Assembly: GCA_965223775.1 (NCBI GenBank)
Contig: OZ245021.1
Location: 2,728,001 to 2,792,000 of the forward strand
Source: JAJDXW01 sp965223775
GTDB taxonomy: Bacteria; Pseudomonadota; Gammaproteobacteria; HK1
Length of the DNA stretch: 64,000 nt
Reading direction: 5' to 3'
A program made the translations under genes and the position numbers. A model generated the notes under the pieces. The model was not told the origin of the DNA. It did not search any database and saw only the letters and a list, made by a program, of their open reading frames with translations. Each line of letters begins with the position of its first letter. The stretch's first letter is position 1. Below, one piece after another: positions 53,777 to 62,250 of the stretch.

Positions 53777-53825
53777 CCGCGGCCACGGCCGGCTACCGCG
53801 GCCACGGCCGGCTACCGCGGCCAGG
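53775..53825. repeat. Short GC-rich direct repeat between convergent genes
   Basis: The unit CTACCGCGGCCACGGCCGG occurs twice in tandem, with a third partial copy, between the fbpC stop and the end of the DUF3179 gene. It includes the last codons and the stop of the DUF3179 gene. It may act as a bidirectional pause site or be simple slippage. Confidence 0.6.
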
Positions 53826-54948
53826 GGCCGCCGTAGACGTCCGCGTCGGGGTGGAAGGCGAGCCACGCGAACGCGAAGTGGTCACCCTTCGAAAGCGGGG
53901 TGAGACGGCTTCCCGAGAGTGGCCCGTCCACCGCCTCGCCGAAGAGGTTCCAGATTGATCCGGTGGTGGAATCGGCGATCCGGCCGTCGCGGAGCTCGAA
54001 TTCGAGGACCCGTTCCTCGAGCCGGCGCGAGTAGGCCGCGGCGGACGGGATCCGGCGCGAATCCGCGATACGATTCTTGTCGAGCACGGACAGGGTCCCG
54101 CCCCGGCTCATGACCACCACCGGCTCGCCCCCCACTTCGTCGTTGACGACCGGTTCTTCCGCGAACGCCCCGAACGGATAGATGCGCTCCGCATCCCCGG
54201 CCGTCACGTGCAGGACGCGCTCCATCGCGGGGAGGCGCGGATCGGGGGTGACCCGCAGCAGGAACGGCTGGGTGGTCGAGTCGTAGCCCGCGTAGGGGTT
54301 CGAGCCGTAGGCGCGGGTGTGTCCGGTCTCGCGCGAGAGCACTGTCGCGTTCGGGAACGCGGTTCGAAAGTCGTTCCACGCGACGATGGCGGCGGGCAGG
54401 CGGACGAGCTCCCGCCCCGCGTGCGCTCCGATGATGCCGGTGCCGGTGAGCTGTTGCCACCACGTCTCGGTCTGCCGGTCGTACATGACGAGATCGCTCA
54501 AGCGGAGCCGTCCCGTCGTGCCGAAATCGAGAATCGTGCCGTCGAACCGGCGATCGAACACAATTGCGGAGTTGCAGAGGGGGCAGAACGTCACCGCGAT
54601 CGGGGTGCCGCCGAGCGCATCGTTCGCGATCTCGTGCCAGATGAGGATCTGGAGCGGATAGGCGCGGGCCTCGCCACCGATCTCGACCGCGATCACCGGC
54701 TCGTCCGGGTCGAGCCACTCGCCCGCCCCCTCGGTCGTGGTGTAGCGGGGTTCGTCAACGGCCGGAATCCCGTCCCGCGGGGGGCCGCCGGACATGATCT
54801 CGGACAGATCGACGATCCGCTTGTCGAAATCGGTCTTCGGGAACTCCCCGGTGGGCATCTGCCCGCGGGCGGGTCCGGCGAGCGTCGCGAGCAGCAGCGC
54901 GGCCAGGGTGAGTGCGGCCGCGCGGACCGGGTCCGTCGAGCGGCTCAT
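53812..54948 (-). CDS. DUF3179 domain-containing exported protein
   Basis: A 378-residue protein with a signal peptide (AAALTLAALLLATLAGPARG). The mature domain matches DUF3179: WLDPDEPVIAVEIGGEARAY, IAVTFCPLCNSAIVFDRRFD, and the C-terminal FAWLAFHPDADVYG. The CPLC pair may bind metal or form a disulfide. No function is known for the family. Its ATG overlaps the stop of the PrpF-like gene upstream by 4 bp (ATGA), so the two are translated together, although a link between an exported unknown and a cytoplasmic isomerase is not obvious. Confidence 0.85.
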   Translation of the reverse strand: MSRSTDPVRAAALTLAALLLATLAGPARGQMPTGEFPKTDFDKRIVDLSEIMSGGPPRDGIPAVDEPRYTTTEGAGEWLDPDEPVIAVEIGGEARAYPLQILIWHEIANDALGGTPIAVTFCPLCNSAIVFDRRFDGTILDFGTTGRLRLSDLVMYDRQTETWWQQLTGTGIIGAHAGRELVRLPAAIVAWNDFRTAFPNATVLSRETGHTRAYGSNPYAGYDSTTQPFLLRVTPDPRLPAMERVLHVTAGDAERIYPFGAFAEEPVVNDEVGGEPVVVMSRGGTLSVLDKNRIADSRRIPSAAAYSRRLEERVLEFELRDGRIADSTTGSIWNLFGEAVDGPLSGSRLTPLSKGDHFAFAWLAFHPDADVYGGPWPR

Positions 54949-56171
54949 GCGGCGGACCGGACGGGGACCGCGGCGAGCCCGGCCACCCGGCCGGCCGGCA
55001 CGTAGACGAAGCCGTCGAACAGCCGGCGCTGGGTGCGGCGCACCGAGGCGTGCTCGGCGTGCCAGGTCCCTTCGGGGCCGGTGCGGCCGACCGCGGCGGC
55101 GGCCGCAATCACCCCGGAAGGACTGATGAGTCGGATGCGCCCGCTGCGATCGGCGTTGCGCGGCCCGGCCGCTCGGGCCACCACCGTGCCTTCGATCGCG
55201 GCGGCAACCGCGAAGCCGAGCACCCCGGTCAGGGGGAGGGCGCGGTGCACGTTGTTCATGGACACCATGCGCGCGGTGAGATCGCCCTCGGCGGCTTCGA
55301 TCGTCTCGCCGCTCAACGTCGTCGCGGTCCGGGGAGGGGCCACGATGCCGATCTTGGGCGCGCTCGGGAAGCGGGAGGACGCCTCGGCGGGACTCGCCGC
55401 GATCCCCATCGCGACCGCCGCCGCGGCGCGGATGCGTTCCAGCCGGTCCATTATCTCCGAGCGGGAGTCGAGGGCGGCCGGCATCTCGGTGCCCGAGATC
55501 CCTGCCTCGTCCGCATGTACGAAGACGAACGGGTTGGCCGCGTCGACGAGGGAGGCGGGAACCGCTCCAATGCCATCGACGGCCAGCTCGTCGATGACGT
55601 TTCCGGTGGGAAGCAGCGCGCCGGTGGCGGCGCCGCCGGGGTCCAGGAACTCGAGATCGACCGGTGCCCCCATGCCCGACACTCCGGGAATGACGGTGCT
55701 CCCTTCGACCGCCGCGCGGCCGTCCGCTACCGGGAAACGAGCCCGGATGAGTTTTCGGGTGTTGGTGTTGTGGATGACGACGACGCCCTCCGGCCCGGAC
55801 GCTTCGACCATGTCCTCGTCCACCGCGAAGGGTCCGATGGCCGAGGACATGTTCCCGCAGTTGCTGCTCCAGTCGATCTGGGCGCGGTCGACCGCGACCT
55901 GGCCGAAGGTGTAGTCCACATCCACGCCGGGGCGCGAGGGCGGCCCGACGATGCAGACCTTGGAGAGCGACGAGATGCCGCCGCCCATGCCGTCGAGCTG
56001 GCGGCCGTAGGGGTCCGGGCTTCCGAGGGCGGCGAGGAACAGGCGTTCGCGGATGTCTTCGTCATCGGGAAGATGGCGGCGATCGAATACCACCGCGTTG
56101 CTGGTGCCGCCGCGGATGAACGCGGCGGGGACTTTCAACTGGGGCACGGGGCGGGCTCCGCTTGGCGTCAT
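54945..56171 (-). CDS. PrpF-family isomerase (2-methylaconitate isomerase-like)
   Basis: A 408-residue protein of the PrpF fold (diaminopimelate-epimerase-like). It begins LKVPAAFIRGGTSNAVVFDR and contains YGRQLDGMGGGISSLSKVCI, SSNCGNMSSAIGPFAVDE with a catalytic Cys, and the C-terminal SMNNVHRALPLTGVLGFAVA. Members isomerise 2-methylaconitate, aconitate or 4-oxalomesaconate. The other methylcitrate genes are absent, so a tautomerase role is equally possible. ATG 56171 is preferred; upstream codons are shadow. It overlaps the DUF3179 gene by 4 bp. Confidence 0.85.
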   Translation of the reverse strand: MTPSGARPVPQLKVPAAFIRGGTSNAVVFDRRHLPDDEDIRERLFLAALGSPDPYGRQLDGMGGGISSLSKVCIVGPPSRPGVDVDYTFGQVAVDRAQIDWSSNCGNMSSAIGPFAVDEDMVEASGPEGVVVIHNTNTRKLIRARFPVADGRAAVEGSTVIPGVSGMGAPVDLEFLDPGGAATGALLPTGNVIDELAVDGIGAVPASLVDAANPFVFVHADEAGISGTEMPAALDSRSEIMDRLERIRAAAAVAMGIAASPAEASSRFPSAPKIGIVAPPRTATTLSGETIEAAEGDLTARMVSMNNVHRALPLTGVLGFAVAAAIEGTVVARAAGPRNADRSGRIRLISPSGVIAAAAAVGRTGPEGTWHAEHASVRRTQRRLFDGFVYVPAGRVAGLAAVPVRSAA

Positions 56172-56323
56172 TCGTGAGCCAAGTGTGCCACGCCCGGGAT
56201 GGTCCGTCGCCTTGCGAGGCGGTTCACGCAGCCTGGGTGCGAGGCGGAGCCGTCTCCGGGGCGGGGCCCGGGGCCGGCCGGCCGCTATGATCACGATCTC
56301 GTGCAACGCTTGGAGGTTCGACG

Positions 56324-58909
56324 ATGGGGAAGGGGCTCGATGGCTTGGCCGTCATCGAGATCGGAGGCGGTTTCGCGGCTTCGAGCAGCGGAAAGGCGCT
56401 GGCGGATCTCGGTGCGGAGGTGGTCAAGATCGAGCCGCCGGAAGGAGACCCGCTCCGGCGGCGGGGTGTCGTTCCGGGCAGCCGGGCGCCGGCCGGCGGG
56501 CCTTTCCTCCATCTCAATGCCAACAAGCGCAGCGTCGTCCTCGACCGGACGTCCGGTTCCGACCGGGCGAAGTTCGAACGGTTGCTCGCGCGCGCGGACC
56601 TTGTGATCCGCGAGGGCCAGTCCCCGGAGCTGGAGGACGCGGACGCCTGGCGCGAGCGCCACCCCCGTCTCGTCGTGGTCTCGATCACACCCTTCGGGCT
56701 TACCGGCCCGCGCCGGGGCTGGAGGGGAGACGAGCTCACCCTCATCCACGCCGGCGGCTGGGGCTACATCATTCCCGGCCGGGGCGCGCCGCGGGAGTGG
56801 CCGCCGATCCGTCCCTTCGGGCATCACGCGCTCATCCAGGCCGGGCTTCACGCGGCGGTGGCCGCGCTCGCGGCTTGCCGGGCCGCGCGCACGACCGGGC
56901 TCGGCGACCACCTCGACGTGTCGGTGCAGGAGGCCGTCGCCTTTCTCCTTGGCCGCCACTACACCTCCTTCGAGTACGCGGGGCGCATCGACCATCGAAG
57001 CGATCACTCCATCTACGAGCCGATGGGCTTCTATCCGTCCCGCGACGGCGAGGTGTTCATCATCTGCCCCGAGCAGCCCCAGTGGGAGCGGATGCTCTCC
57101 TTGATGGAGGAGGAGGAGTGGGGATCGAACGAATCGTTCAAGTCCCGCGACGGACGGGGCGCGCACTCGGCCGAGATCCGGGAACGGGTGTCGGCCTGGA
57201 CGCGACAGCGCAGCGCGGAAGAGGTGTTTCACGCATTGCAGGAGGTCCGGGTCGGCGCGGCACCGGTATTCGACTATCCGCGTCTGGAGGCGCAGGAGCA
57301 CCTCCGGGCGCGGGACTTCTTCGTGCCGGTGGACCATCCCGGCCGGGGAAGCATCGAGCTGCTCGGGCCTCCCTACCGCCTCCGCCGGAAGTGGTGGCGT
57401 CTCGTCCGGCCCGCGCCCGCGCTTGGCGAGGCCGACCCCGCCATCGACCGCCTGCTCGCCGGCGCCGCTCCGAACTCCGTTGCGGCTTCGAAAGGCTCCG
57501 GCCCGGGGAGAGGTTCGGGCGCATCGGACAAGGAGGAGGCAGGAAACGCGGCCGCCGGCGCCGCTTGTGGCCGTGGCGGAGCCTCGGCCCCCGACTCTCA
57601 TCCGCGACCCGCGACGGACACCGAACGGCTCGCGGTTGAGGTTCGGTTCGACGCCCCGGCGGCGAGCCTCGGAGAGAAACCGGGGCCGGGTGACGCTCCG
57701 CTCCGCGGGGTCCGGGTGCTCGATCTCTCGTGGGTCTGGGCCGGGCCGCACTGCACCATGATCCTCGGCGCTCTCGGGGCGGAGGTGCTCAAGGTGGAGT
57801 CGTCGCAGCGGCTCGACCTCACCCGCCGCGCGTCGGTTCACGCGCGCGAGCTTCCCCCCGGCCCGAACCGGAACGGGTACTTCAACCAGCTCGGGCAGCA
57901 CAAGAAGAGCGTCGGGATCGATCTCTCGAAGCCCGACGGGCGCGCCCTCGTCCGCCGCCTCGCGAGCCGGTGCGACGTCTTCGTCGCCAATTTCGGCACC
58001 GGGGTGCTCGAGCGCATGGGGCTCGGCCCGGACGAGCTGCTGGCCCTCAATCCGCGCATCACGGTGGCGCTCATCTCCGCTTTCGGGCAGGACGGGCCGT
58101 GGCGCCTCTATACCGGGTACGGGCCGCTCATCTCGCCGCTCGCGGGTCTCTCCGCCGAGACCGGATACGCCGAGGACGGACGCCCGCGCGACGTCAACAT
58201 GGCGTACGGGGACCCGAACGGAGGGGTCCATGCCGCGCTCGCGGTCGCGGCGTCGCTGCTTGCCCGCGACTTCCACGGCGAAGCCGGGCAGGTCATCGAC
58301 GTCGCGATGTGGGAGGCGATGGTGTGCACCGCCTTCGAGGGGTGGATGAACCACGCGCTGGGCGGCGAACCGTATCCCCCGATGGGCAACCGCGACCCCG
58401 AGACGGCGCCCTGCAATGTCTATTCGTGTCGAGGGGAGGACCAGTGGATCGCGATATCGGCCGGTTCGACGGGCGAGTGGGAGGCTCTGTGCGGAGCGAT
58501 CGGCCGCCCGGACCTCGCCTCCGACCCGAAATTCGCGAGCCTCACGGCGCGCAAGGCCCACGAGGACGAGCTCGATCGCATCATCGCGGACTGGTGCCGC
58601 AACCGGGATCGCTGGGCCGCGGCCGAAGCGCTTCAAGCGGCAGGGGTCCCAGCGTTTCCAAGCGCTTGCAGCGCGGATCTGAGAGTCGATCCTCACCTTG
58701 CGGCGCGGGGGGCATTCCACGACTTCGAGCACCCGGAGGTGGGGGTGAAGGCGCACTTCCGGGTCCCCTGGCGGTGGACCCGCCGGGCCAACGGCACCGG
58801 CCGGCGCGCCCCGTGCCTCGGCGAGCATACCGGCGAGGTGCTGCGGAACCTTCTCCGGCTCACCGAAGACGAGATCGCGGACCTGCACGAACGCGGCGTG
58901 GTCGAATAG
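56324..58909 (+). CDS. Two-domain CaiB/BaiF CoA-transferase fusion
   Basis: An 861-residue protein with two complete class III CoA-transferase modules. The first, about residues 1-385, runs from LDGLAVIEIGGGFAASSSGK through RRGWRGDELTLIHAGGWGYI. A Gly/Ala/Ser-rich linker of about 60 residues follows. The second, about 460-855, runs from LRGVRVLDLSWVWAGPHCTM to GEHTGEVLRNLLRL. The catalytic Asp position is occupied in the first module (RGDELTL) but appears to be Gly in the second (YTGYGPLIS). Double CaiB proteins are known, for example DddD of DMSP metabolism. In DddD the active Asp is in the second module, so this protein is probably something else. Confidence 0.85.
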   Translation: MGKGLDGLAVIEIGGGFAASSSGKALADLGAEVVKIEPPEGDPLRRRGVVPGSRAPAGGPFLHLNANKRSVVLDRTSGSDRAKFERLLARADLVIREGQSPELEDADAWRERHPRLVVVSITPFGLTGPRRGWRGDELTLIHAGGWGYIIPGRGAPREWPPIRPFGHHALIQAGLHAAVAALAACRAARTTGLGDHLDVSVQEAVAFLLGRHYTSFEYAGRIDHRSDHSIYEPMGFYPSRDGEVFIICPEQPQWERMLSLMEEEEWGSNESFKSRDGRGAHSAEIRERVSAWTRQRSAEEVFHALQEVRVGAAPVFDYPRLEAQEHLRARDFFVPVDHPGRGSIELLGPPYRLRRKWWRLVRPAPALGEADPAIDRLLAGAAPNSVAASKGSGPGRGSGASDKEEAGNAAAGAACGRGGASAPDSHPRPATDTERLAVEVRFDAPAASLGEKPGPGDAPLRGVRVLDLSWVWAGPHCTMILGALGAEVLKVESSQRLDLTRRASVHARELPPGPNRNGYFNQLGQHKKSVGIDLSKPDGRALVRRLASRCDVFVANFGTGVLERMGLGPDELLALNPRITVALISAFGQDGPWRLYTGYGPLISPLAGLSAETGYAEDGRPRDVNMAYGDPNGGVHAALAVAASLLARDFHGEAGQVIDVAMWEAMVCTAFEGWMNHALGGEPYPPMGNRDPETAPCNVYSCRGEDQWIAISAGSTGEWEALCGAIGRPDLASDPKFASLTARKAHEDELDRIIADWCRNRDRWAAAEALQAAGVPAFPSACSADLRVDPHLAARGAFHDFEHPEVGVKAHFRVPWRWTRRANGTGRRAPCLGEHTGEVLRNLLRLTEDEIADLHERGVVE

Positions 58910-58972
58910 ATCGAATCAACGGTCTCGAATGATTTAGAATCCGACTCGATCGAACGCGAAAGGAAGTCGCCG

Positions 58973-59866
58973 ATGACCTCTCGGATGCAAACGGATTCGC
59001 CGGCTCCCGATGCCGGAGAGTCGAATCCCCCGCCGCCTCCCGCCCGCGGCCGACCGGGTCGGCGCCCGCACCGCGCCTCCGGACCGGAGTCCGCAACCCT
59101 TGGCGCTGCGCCACCCGCGGTCCACCCACCCGAATCCGATGCGGCCCCGCCTGCCATCGCGGGCGAGATCGAGGGTTCGAATCCGGACGCCCCGGTGCGC
59201 TACGAGGTCGCGATGCCCCGCGGCCTCTTCAACCGACTTACGGACCACGAGAATGCGCCGCGGTGCCGCTACGACATGGCCACCGGGCGGGCAGAGTTCG
59301 TCGCGGAACCGGGGCCCGCACACGAGTGGCGGGCGGGCGGAATAGCGAGTCTCATCAGCCGGGTCGAGGATGCCCTCGACGATGCGGGCCAACCGCCCGG
59401 GTTCTTCATTGGCCGCGCGACCCGCCTGCTGAGCGACGACGGCGCATTCGAGCCGGACGAATGCCTCTTCATCGATCCGCCGAAAGAGCCGGATCTGAGG
59501 GAGTTCGACGGCTATCTCGACGCCCGCAAGGGCCACCCCGTGCCCGACCTCGTGGTGGAGATCGAACGCAGCGTCGAATCGAGCCACAAGCTCGCACCGT
59601 ATTTCCGGATGGGGGTGCGGGAGGCGTGGACCTTCAGCCGCCGCGACGGCGCGCGCATCTGGGAAGCCGATCCGGACACGGCGTCGGGCTTCCGCGCCGC
59701 GGACCGGAGCCGGGTGCTGCCCGGACTTGGCCGGAACGACCTTGAACAGCTCCTCGAAGGCCGCTCCATTTCGGCGACCTCACGACTGTCGCGTCAGCTC
59801 GCCAAGCGGATCGCGCGCACCATCCTCGTGAACCGCTCCGGGGTTTCCGGAGACTGTCTTGAGTGA
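58973..59866 (+). CDS. Uma2-family (DUF820) nuclease-like protein
   Basis: A 297-residue protein. The first 70 residues are Pro/Ala-rich and disordered. Residues about 75-260 form a Uma2/DUF820 domain with a PD-(D/E)xK-type layout: FEPDECLFIDPP, then VPDLVVEIERSVESSHKLAP with Asp, Glu and Lys residues, and REAWTFSRRDGARIWE. The domain is widespread and presumed to be a nuclease, but its role is not established. ATG 58973 has AGGAAG upstream. It is the first of several nuclease-like genes in the last 5 kb. Confidence 0.82.
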   Translation: MTSRMQTDSPAPDAGESNPPPPPARGRPGRRPHRASGPESATLGAAPPAVHPPESDAAPPAIAGEIEGSNPDAPVRYEVAMPRGLFNRLTDHENAPRCRYDMATGRAEFVAEPGPAHEWRAGGIASLISRVEDALDDAGQPPGFFIGRATRLLSDDGAFEPDECLFIDPPKEPDLREFDGYLDARKGHPVPDLVVEIERSVESSHKLAPYFRMGVREAWTFSRRDGARIWEADPDTASGFRAADRSRVLPGLGRNDLEQLLEGRSISATSRLSRQLAKRIARTILVNRSGVSGDCLE

Positions 59867-60188
59867 GTCACGCGGCCAGGGCCGTACATTCCCAACGGCG
59901 GTAGTACGCCGCCTCGGCCGGTGGCCGGTTCCCGCAGCTCCGGGGAGTATCTTGTTGAATATCTTGTGCCTCCAGTCTCTCGAGAGTTGGAGTCTCCGGA
60001 ATTCCCGGGGCAGTTCAGTTCACGATCGAGCTCGGCCGAACGTATGGATCGGTGCGCTTGAGGGCATCGCTGCTGGGCCTTTCCGCGCGGCGCAAGGTGT
60101 CATGAACGCCGGTCCGGAACTGGAGGTATATCGGCGTATCCCTTGTTACTGGTAATATTACTGGTAATTGCCGCCATGGAGATCCGCC
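59867..60188. promoter_or_regulatory. Control region of the antitoxin gene, with a direct-repeat operator candidate
   Basis: No gene is supported in this 322-bp stretch. TTACTGGTAA occurs twice, at 60146-60155 and 60158-60167, 12 bp apart and about 20 bp before the antitoxin GTG. The repeats overlap a TATT-rich segment resembling a -10 box. Such sites near toxin-antitoxin operons usually bind the antitoxin. Confidence 0.45.
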
Positions 60189-60491
60189 GTGAGCGATACA
60201 TCTCAAAGCCGTGCCGTAAGAAATTACCGTAACCGCCTGGTCGAGCGCGGCATGGCCCGTTTCGAGGTCCTCGGGCGGGTCACCGATCGCGAGCTCATTC
60301 GCTCCTTCGCCAAACGCTTGACCGAAGACGATCCCCAGGCCAAACGTCTGCGCGCTGTCGTCCAGCAGGGCGTTGGCGGCGAGCCGCCACGCCAAGGCGG
60401 GATCCTCGAAGCGCTCCGCCGTTCGCCGCTCGTCGGGGCTGACGCCATCCCCCCCCGGCCATTCGAACCAGGCCGCAAGGTTGAGCTGTGA
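60189..60491 (+). CDS. Small antitoxin-like protein, VapB-type partner of a PIN toxin
   Basis: A 100-residue protein starting at GTG 60189 (SDTSQSRAVRNYRNRLVERG). The N-terminal SRAVRNYRNRLVERGMARFE matches, from memory, a family of antitoxins encoded before PIN-domain toxins. The middle is helical (RELIRSFAKRLTEDDPQAKR) and the end (GGILEALRRSPLVGAD) is the segment that usually grips the toxin. The stop overlaps the start of a truncated toxin frame (GTGA). Two TTACTGGTAA repeats upstream may be the autoregulatory operator. The protein looks complete. Confidence 0.7.
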   Translation: MSDTSQSRAVRNYRNRLVERGMARFEVLGRVTDRELIRSFAKRLTEDDPQAKRLRAVVQQGVGGEPPRQGGILEALRRSPLVGADAIPPRPFEPGRKVEL

Positions 60492-60541
60492 GCCGATATC
60501 TCCTCGACACAAAGATAACAAGTTTTTCCAACTCGTTGTAA
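60488..60541 (+). pseudogene. Truncated PIN-domain (VapC-type) toxin, first residues only
   Basis: The frame starts at GTG 60488, overlapping the antitoxin stop, and reads VSRYLLDTKITSFSNSL then stop. The first eight residues are those of a VapC N-terminus (VSRYLLDTNIIS), with the catalytic Asp in LLDT. The rest of the PIN domain (about 120 residues with three more acids) is missing. Downstream DNA up to 61102 shows no continuation in any frame. The toxin is therefore lost. Confidence 0.65.
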
Positions 60542-61102
60542 TAGTGTAATTTTCCTCCCATCCCTTTCCGTGCCGTAAGGATTCCGAAAGCGATTGAATT
60601 GCAACGCGAGGCCCCGTTCCGGGTCCCCGCTGCGCCTCGCTGGCGATTCCTCACCGAGCCGGTCCGATTCCTCGACACCGTGCTTCAGAACGATCGGACG
60701 ACCGGCGCGGCCGTCTTCGCTTCCCCTGCAACCGCGCATCCCCGACGCCAGAACAGGCCCGCAAGCGGCACCGGAGCTCCGGCGACAGCGCCCACCTCAC
60801 TGGACCACCGACGGAATCCGCAGACGACGCTGATCTACCCTCGAAACTGGCCGGATTCACCTTGGTCGGGTGAGCGAACCCAGGCGTCATCCGCTCCGGG
60901 TTCCACGCCTACAGCGAGCGAGCCAACGGCCTACCCCGGACGTGCCTTAAGTCGACTGTCCGGGCCAACGGCTTCGAGTAGAGTTGCATCCGCGCCCCGG
61001 GAAATGTCCGGTACCGACCGAGGGGCGCGGTTCCATTGACCCGCGACTGTCGCGGCGACCCCAACCCGCGGGCGCCCGTGCGCGGCCCCGAGGGCATGCG
61101 GA
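60542..61102. other. Interval without recognised gene
   Basis: This 561-bp stretch follows the toxin stub and precedes the convergent nuclease gene. Several frames stay open by GC bias, but none shows a recognisable family or a good start with a ribosome-binding site. I see nothing specific in it beyond possible decayed sequence. Confidence 0.35.
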
Positions 61103-62008
61103 TTATTGCCTCGAGCGGCGCCATCCCGCCTCTCGTGCCTCGTTCTCGGAGCAGAACCACCGCTCCCCCTTCGACGTGTAGATTCGGGTCTGCTCGTAGT
61201 AGCGCCCGCCGGGCACGTGGTAGATGCGCGTGCCGTTCTTGCCGATGTTGCCCTTGATGCTGCACCGTCCGCCGCTCTCCTGCCGAGCCGTCGTCCGCGT
61301 CCCGTCGAGGCGCTTGCCCTTGCGCCACTCCCAGGGCGGAACGACCTCGCCGCGCCACACGCCCCGCCTCGCCGCCCGTGCCGCCGATTCCTCGCCAACG
61401 TACGCATTCGAGTACCGCCGGTAAGCGAACGCCCAGCCTTCCGCGACCATCCACGCGTTGAGATCCCTCCCGGAGGCGCTGCACGCCGCAACGAGCCGAC
61501 CGTAGCGGTCCCGATCACGTTCCTGGCATTCAACCGACCGTCCGCCGATCCGTCCCGCAAGCGCCCGCGTTGCCTCACGGTCGCACGACCACCGCTTGCC
61601 CCCGGCCCGGCAACTCTGTCCGCTCTCCGGCGCATCGATCCCGTGCAACCGGATCCGGACTCCGCCCACATCGAGCGTATCGCCGTCGATTACACGCGCG
61701 GAACCCGTCACCGCACTGGCAGCTTGGGCAACTCGGACCGGCTCCTTCTGTCGGGCTGCCGAATCATCCCCCGCTCCGACTTCACTCCCTCCACGGCCAA
61801 GCCGATCTCGCAGCGCGTGCGTCTGCCTCTCGAACCACTGTGCCGAGCGCTCCGATGCCGGCCGAGCCATCGCCTCAACTGATCGGAGGTGCCGGCGCAG
61901 GATGTCCTCCGCCTCGCGCCACGTCCACGGCGGAGCCGCAGCGATTGCTCCTGCCGCAATCGCGATCAAGATCGCGGTCTTTGTAGCTCCCTTCACCCAC
62001 CGCCTCAT
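61103..62008 (-). CDS. Membrane-anchored thermonuclease-like (SNase) protein
   Basis: A 301-residue protein. Residues about 9-30 form a transmembrane or signal segment (TAILIAIAAGAIAAAPPW). The SNase domain, about residues 95-225, has ARVIDGDTLDVGGVRIRLHG with the Ca/catalytic Asp, IDAPESGQ, and RDRYGRLVAACSASGRDLNA with the catalytic Arg and Glu region. The C-terminal 55 residues (CSIKGNIGKNGTRIYHVPGG, ...WFCSENEAREAGW) form the Cys-containing module often appended to such nucleases. It would act outside the cytoplasm or at the membrane. Start near 62008 (an ATG giving RRWVKG); a TTG further upstream is also open. Confidence 0.87.
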   Translation of the reverse strand: MRRWVKGATKTAILIAIAAGAIAAAPPWTWREAEDILRRHLRSVEAMARPASERSAQWFERQTHALRDRLGRGGSEVGAGDDSAARQKEPVRVAQAASAVTGSARVIDGDTLDVGGVRIRLHGIDAPESGQSCRAGGKRWSCDREATRALAGRIGGRSVECQERDRDRYGRLVAACSASGRDLNAWMVAEGWAFAYRRYSNAYVGEESAARAARRGVWRGEVVPPWEWRKGKRLDGTRTTARQESGGRCSIKGNIGKNGTRIYHVPGGRYYEQTRIYTSKGERWFCSENEAREAGWRRSRQ

Positions 62009-62250
62009 CCGGTTCTCTCTCCCGAAACGCTGACAACGCCATCCTCGCAATCCGTCTCCCCGCTCTCAAGGCGCTGGGTTGGGCTCCCGCACAGCCTCGA
62101 TTCGTCGAATCACTCGGCTATCGGCTACCGAGAGTATGTATCCACTGCCGGTGAGCGGACTGCTCCAGGTCCAATCCAATGGGAGCCTTGCCTGCTCCTT
62201 CGGCCATGGTGCCGATGACCGTCATCCACACCAGTGTTAGCCTGCCCGGC

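Noticed and set aside
56324..58909. Calling the double CaiB protein DddD
   Set aside because: The catalytic Asp pattern is reversed and no DMSP genes are nearby.
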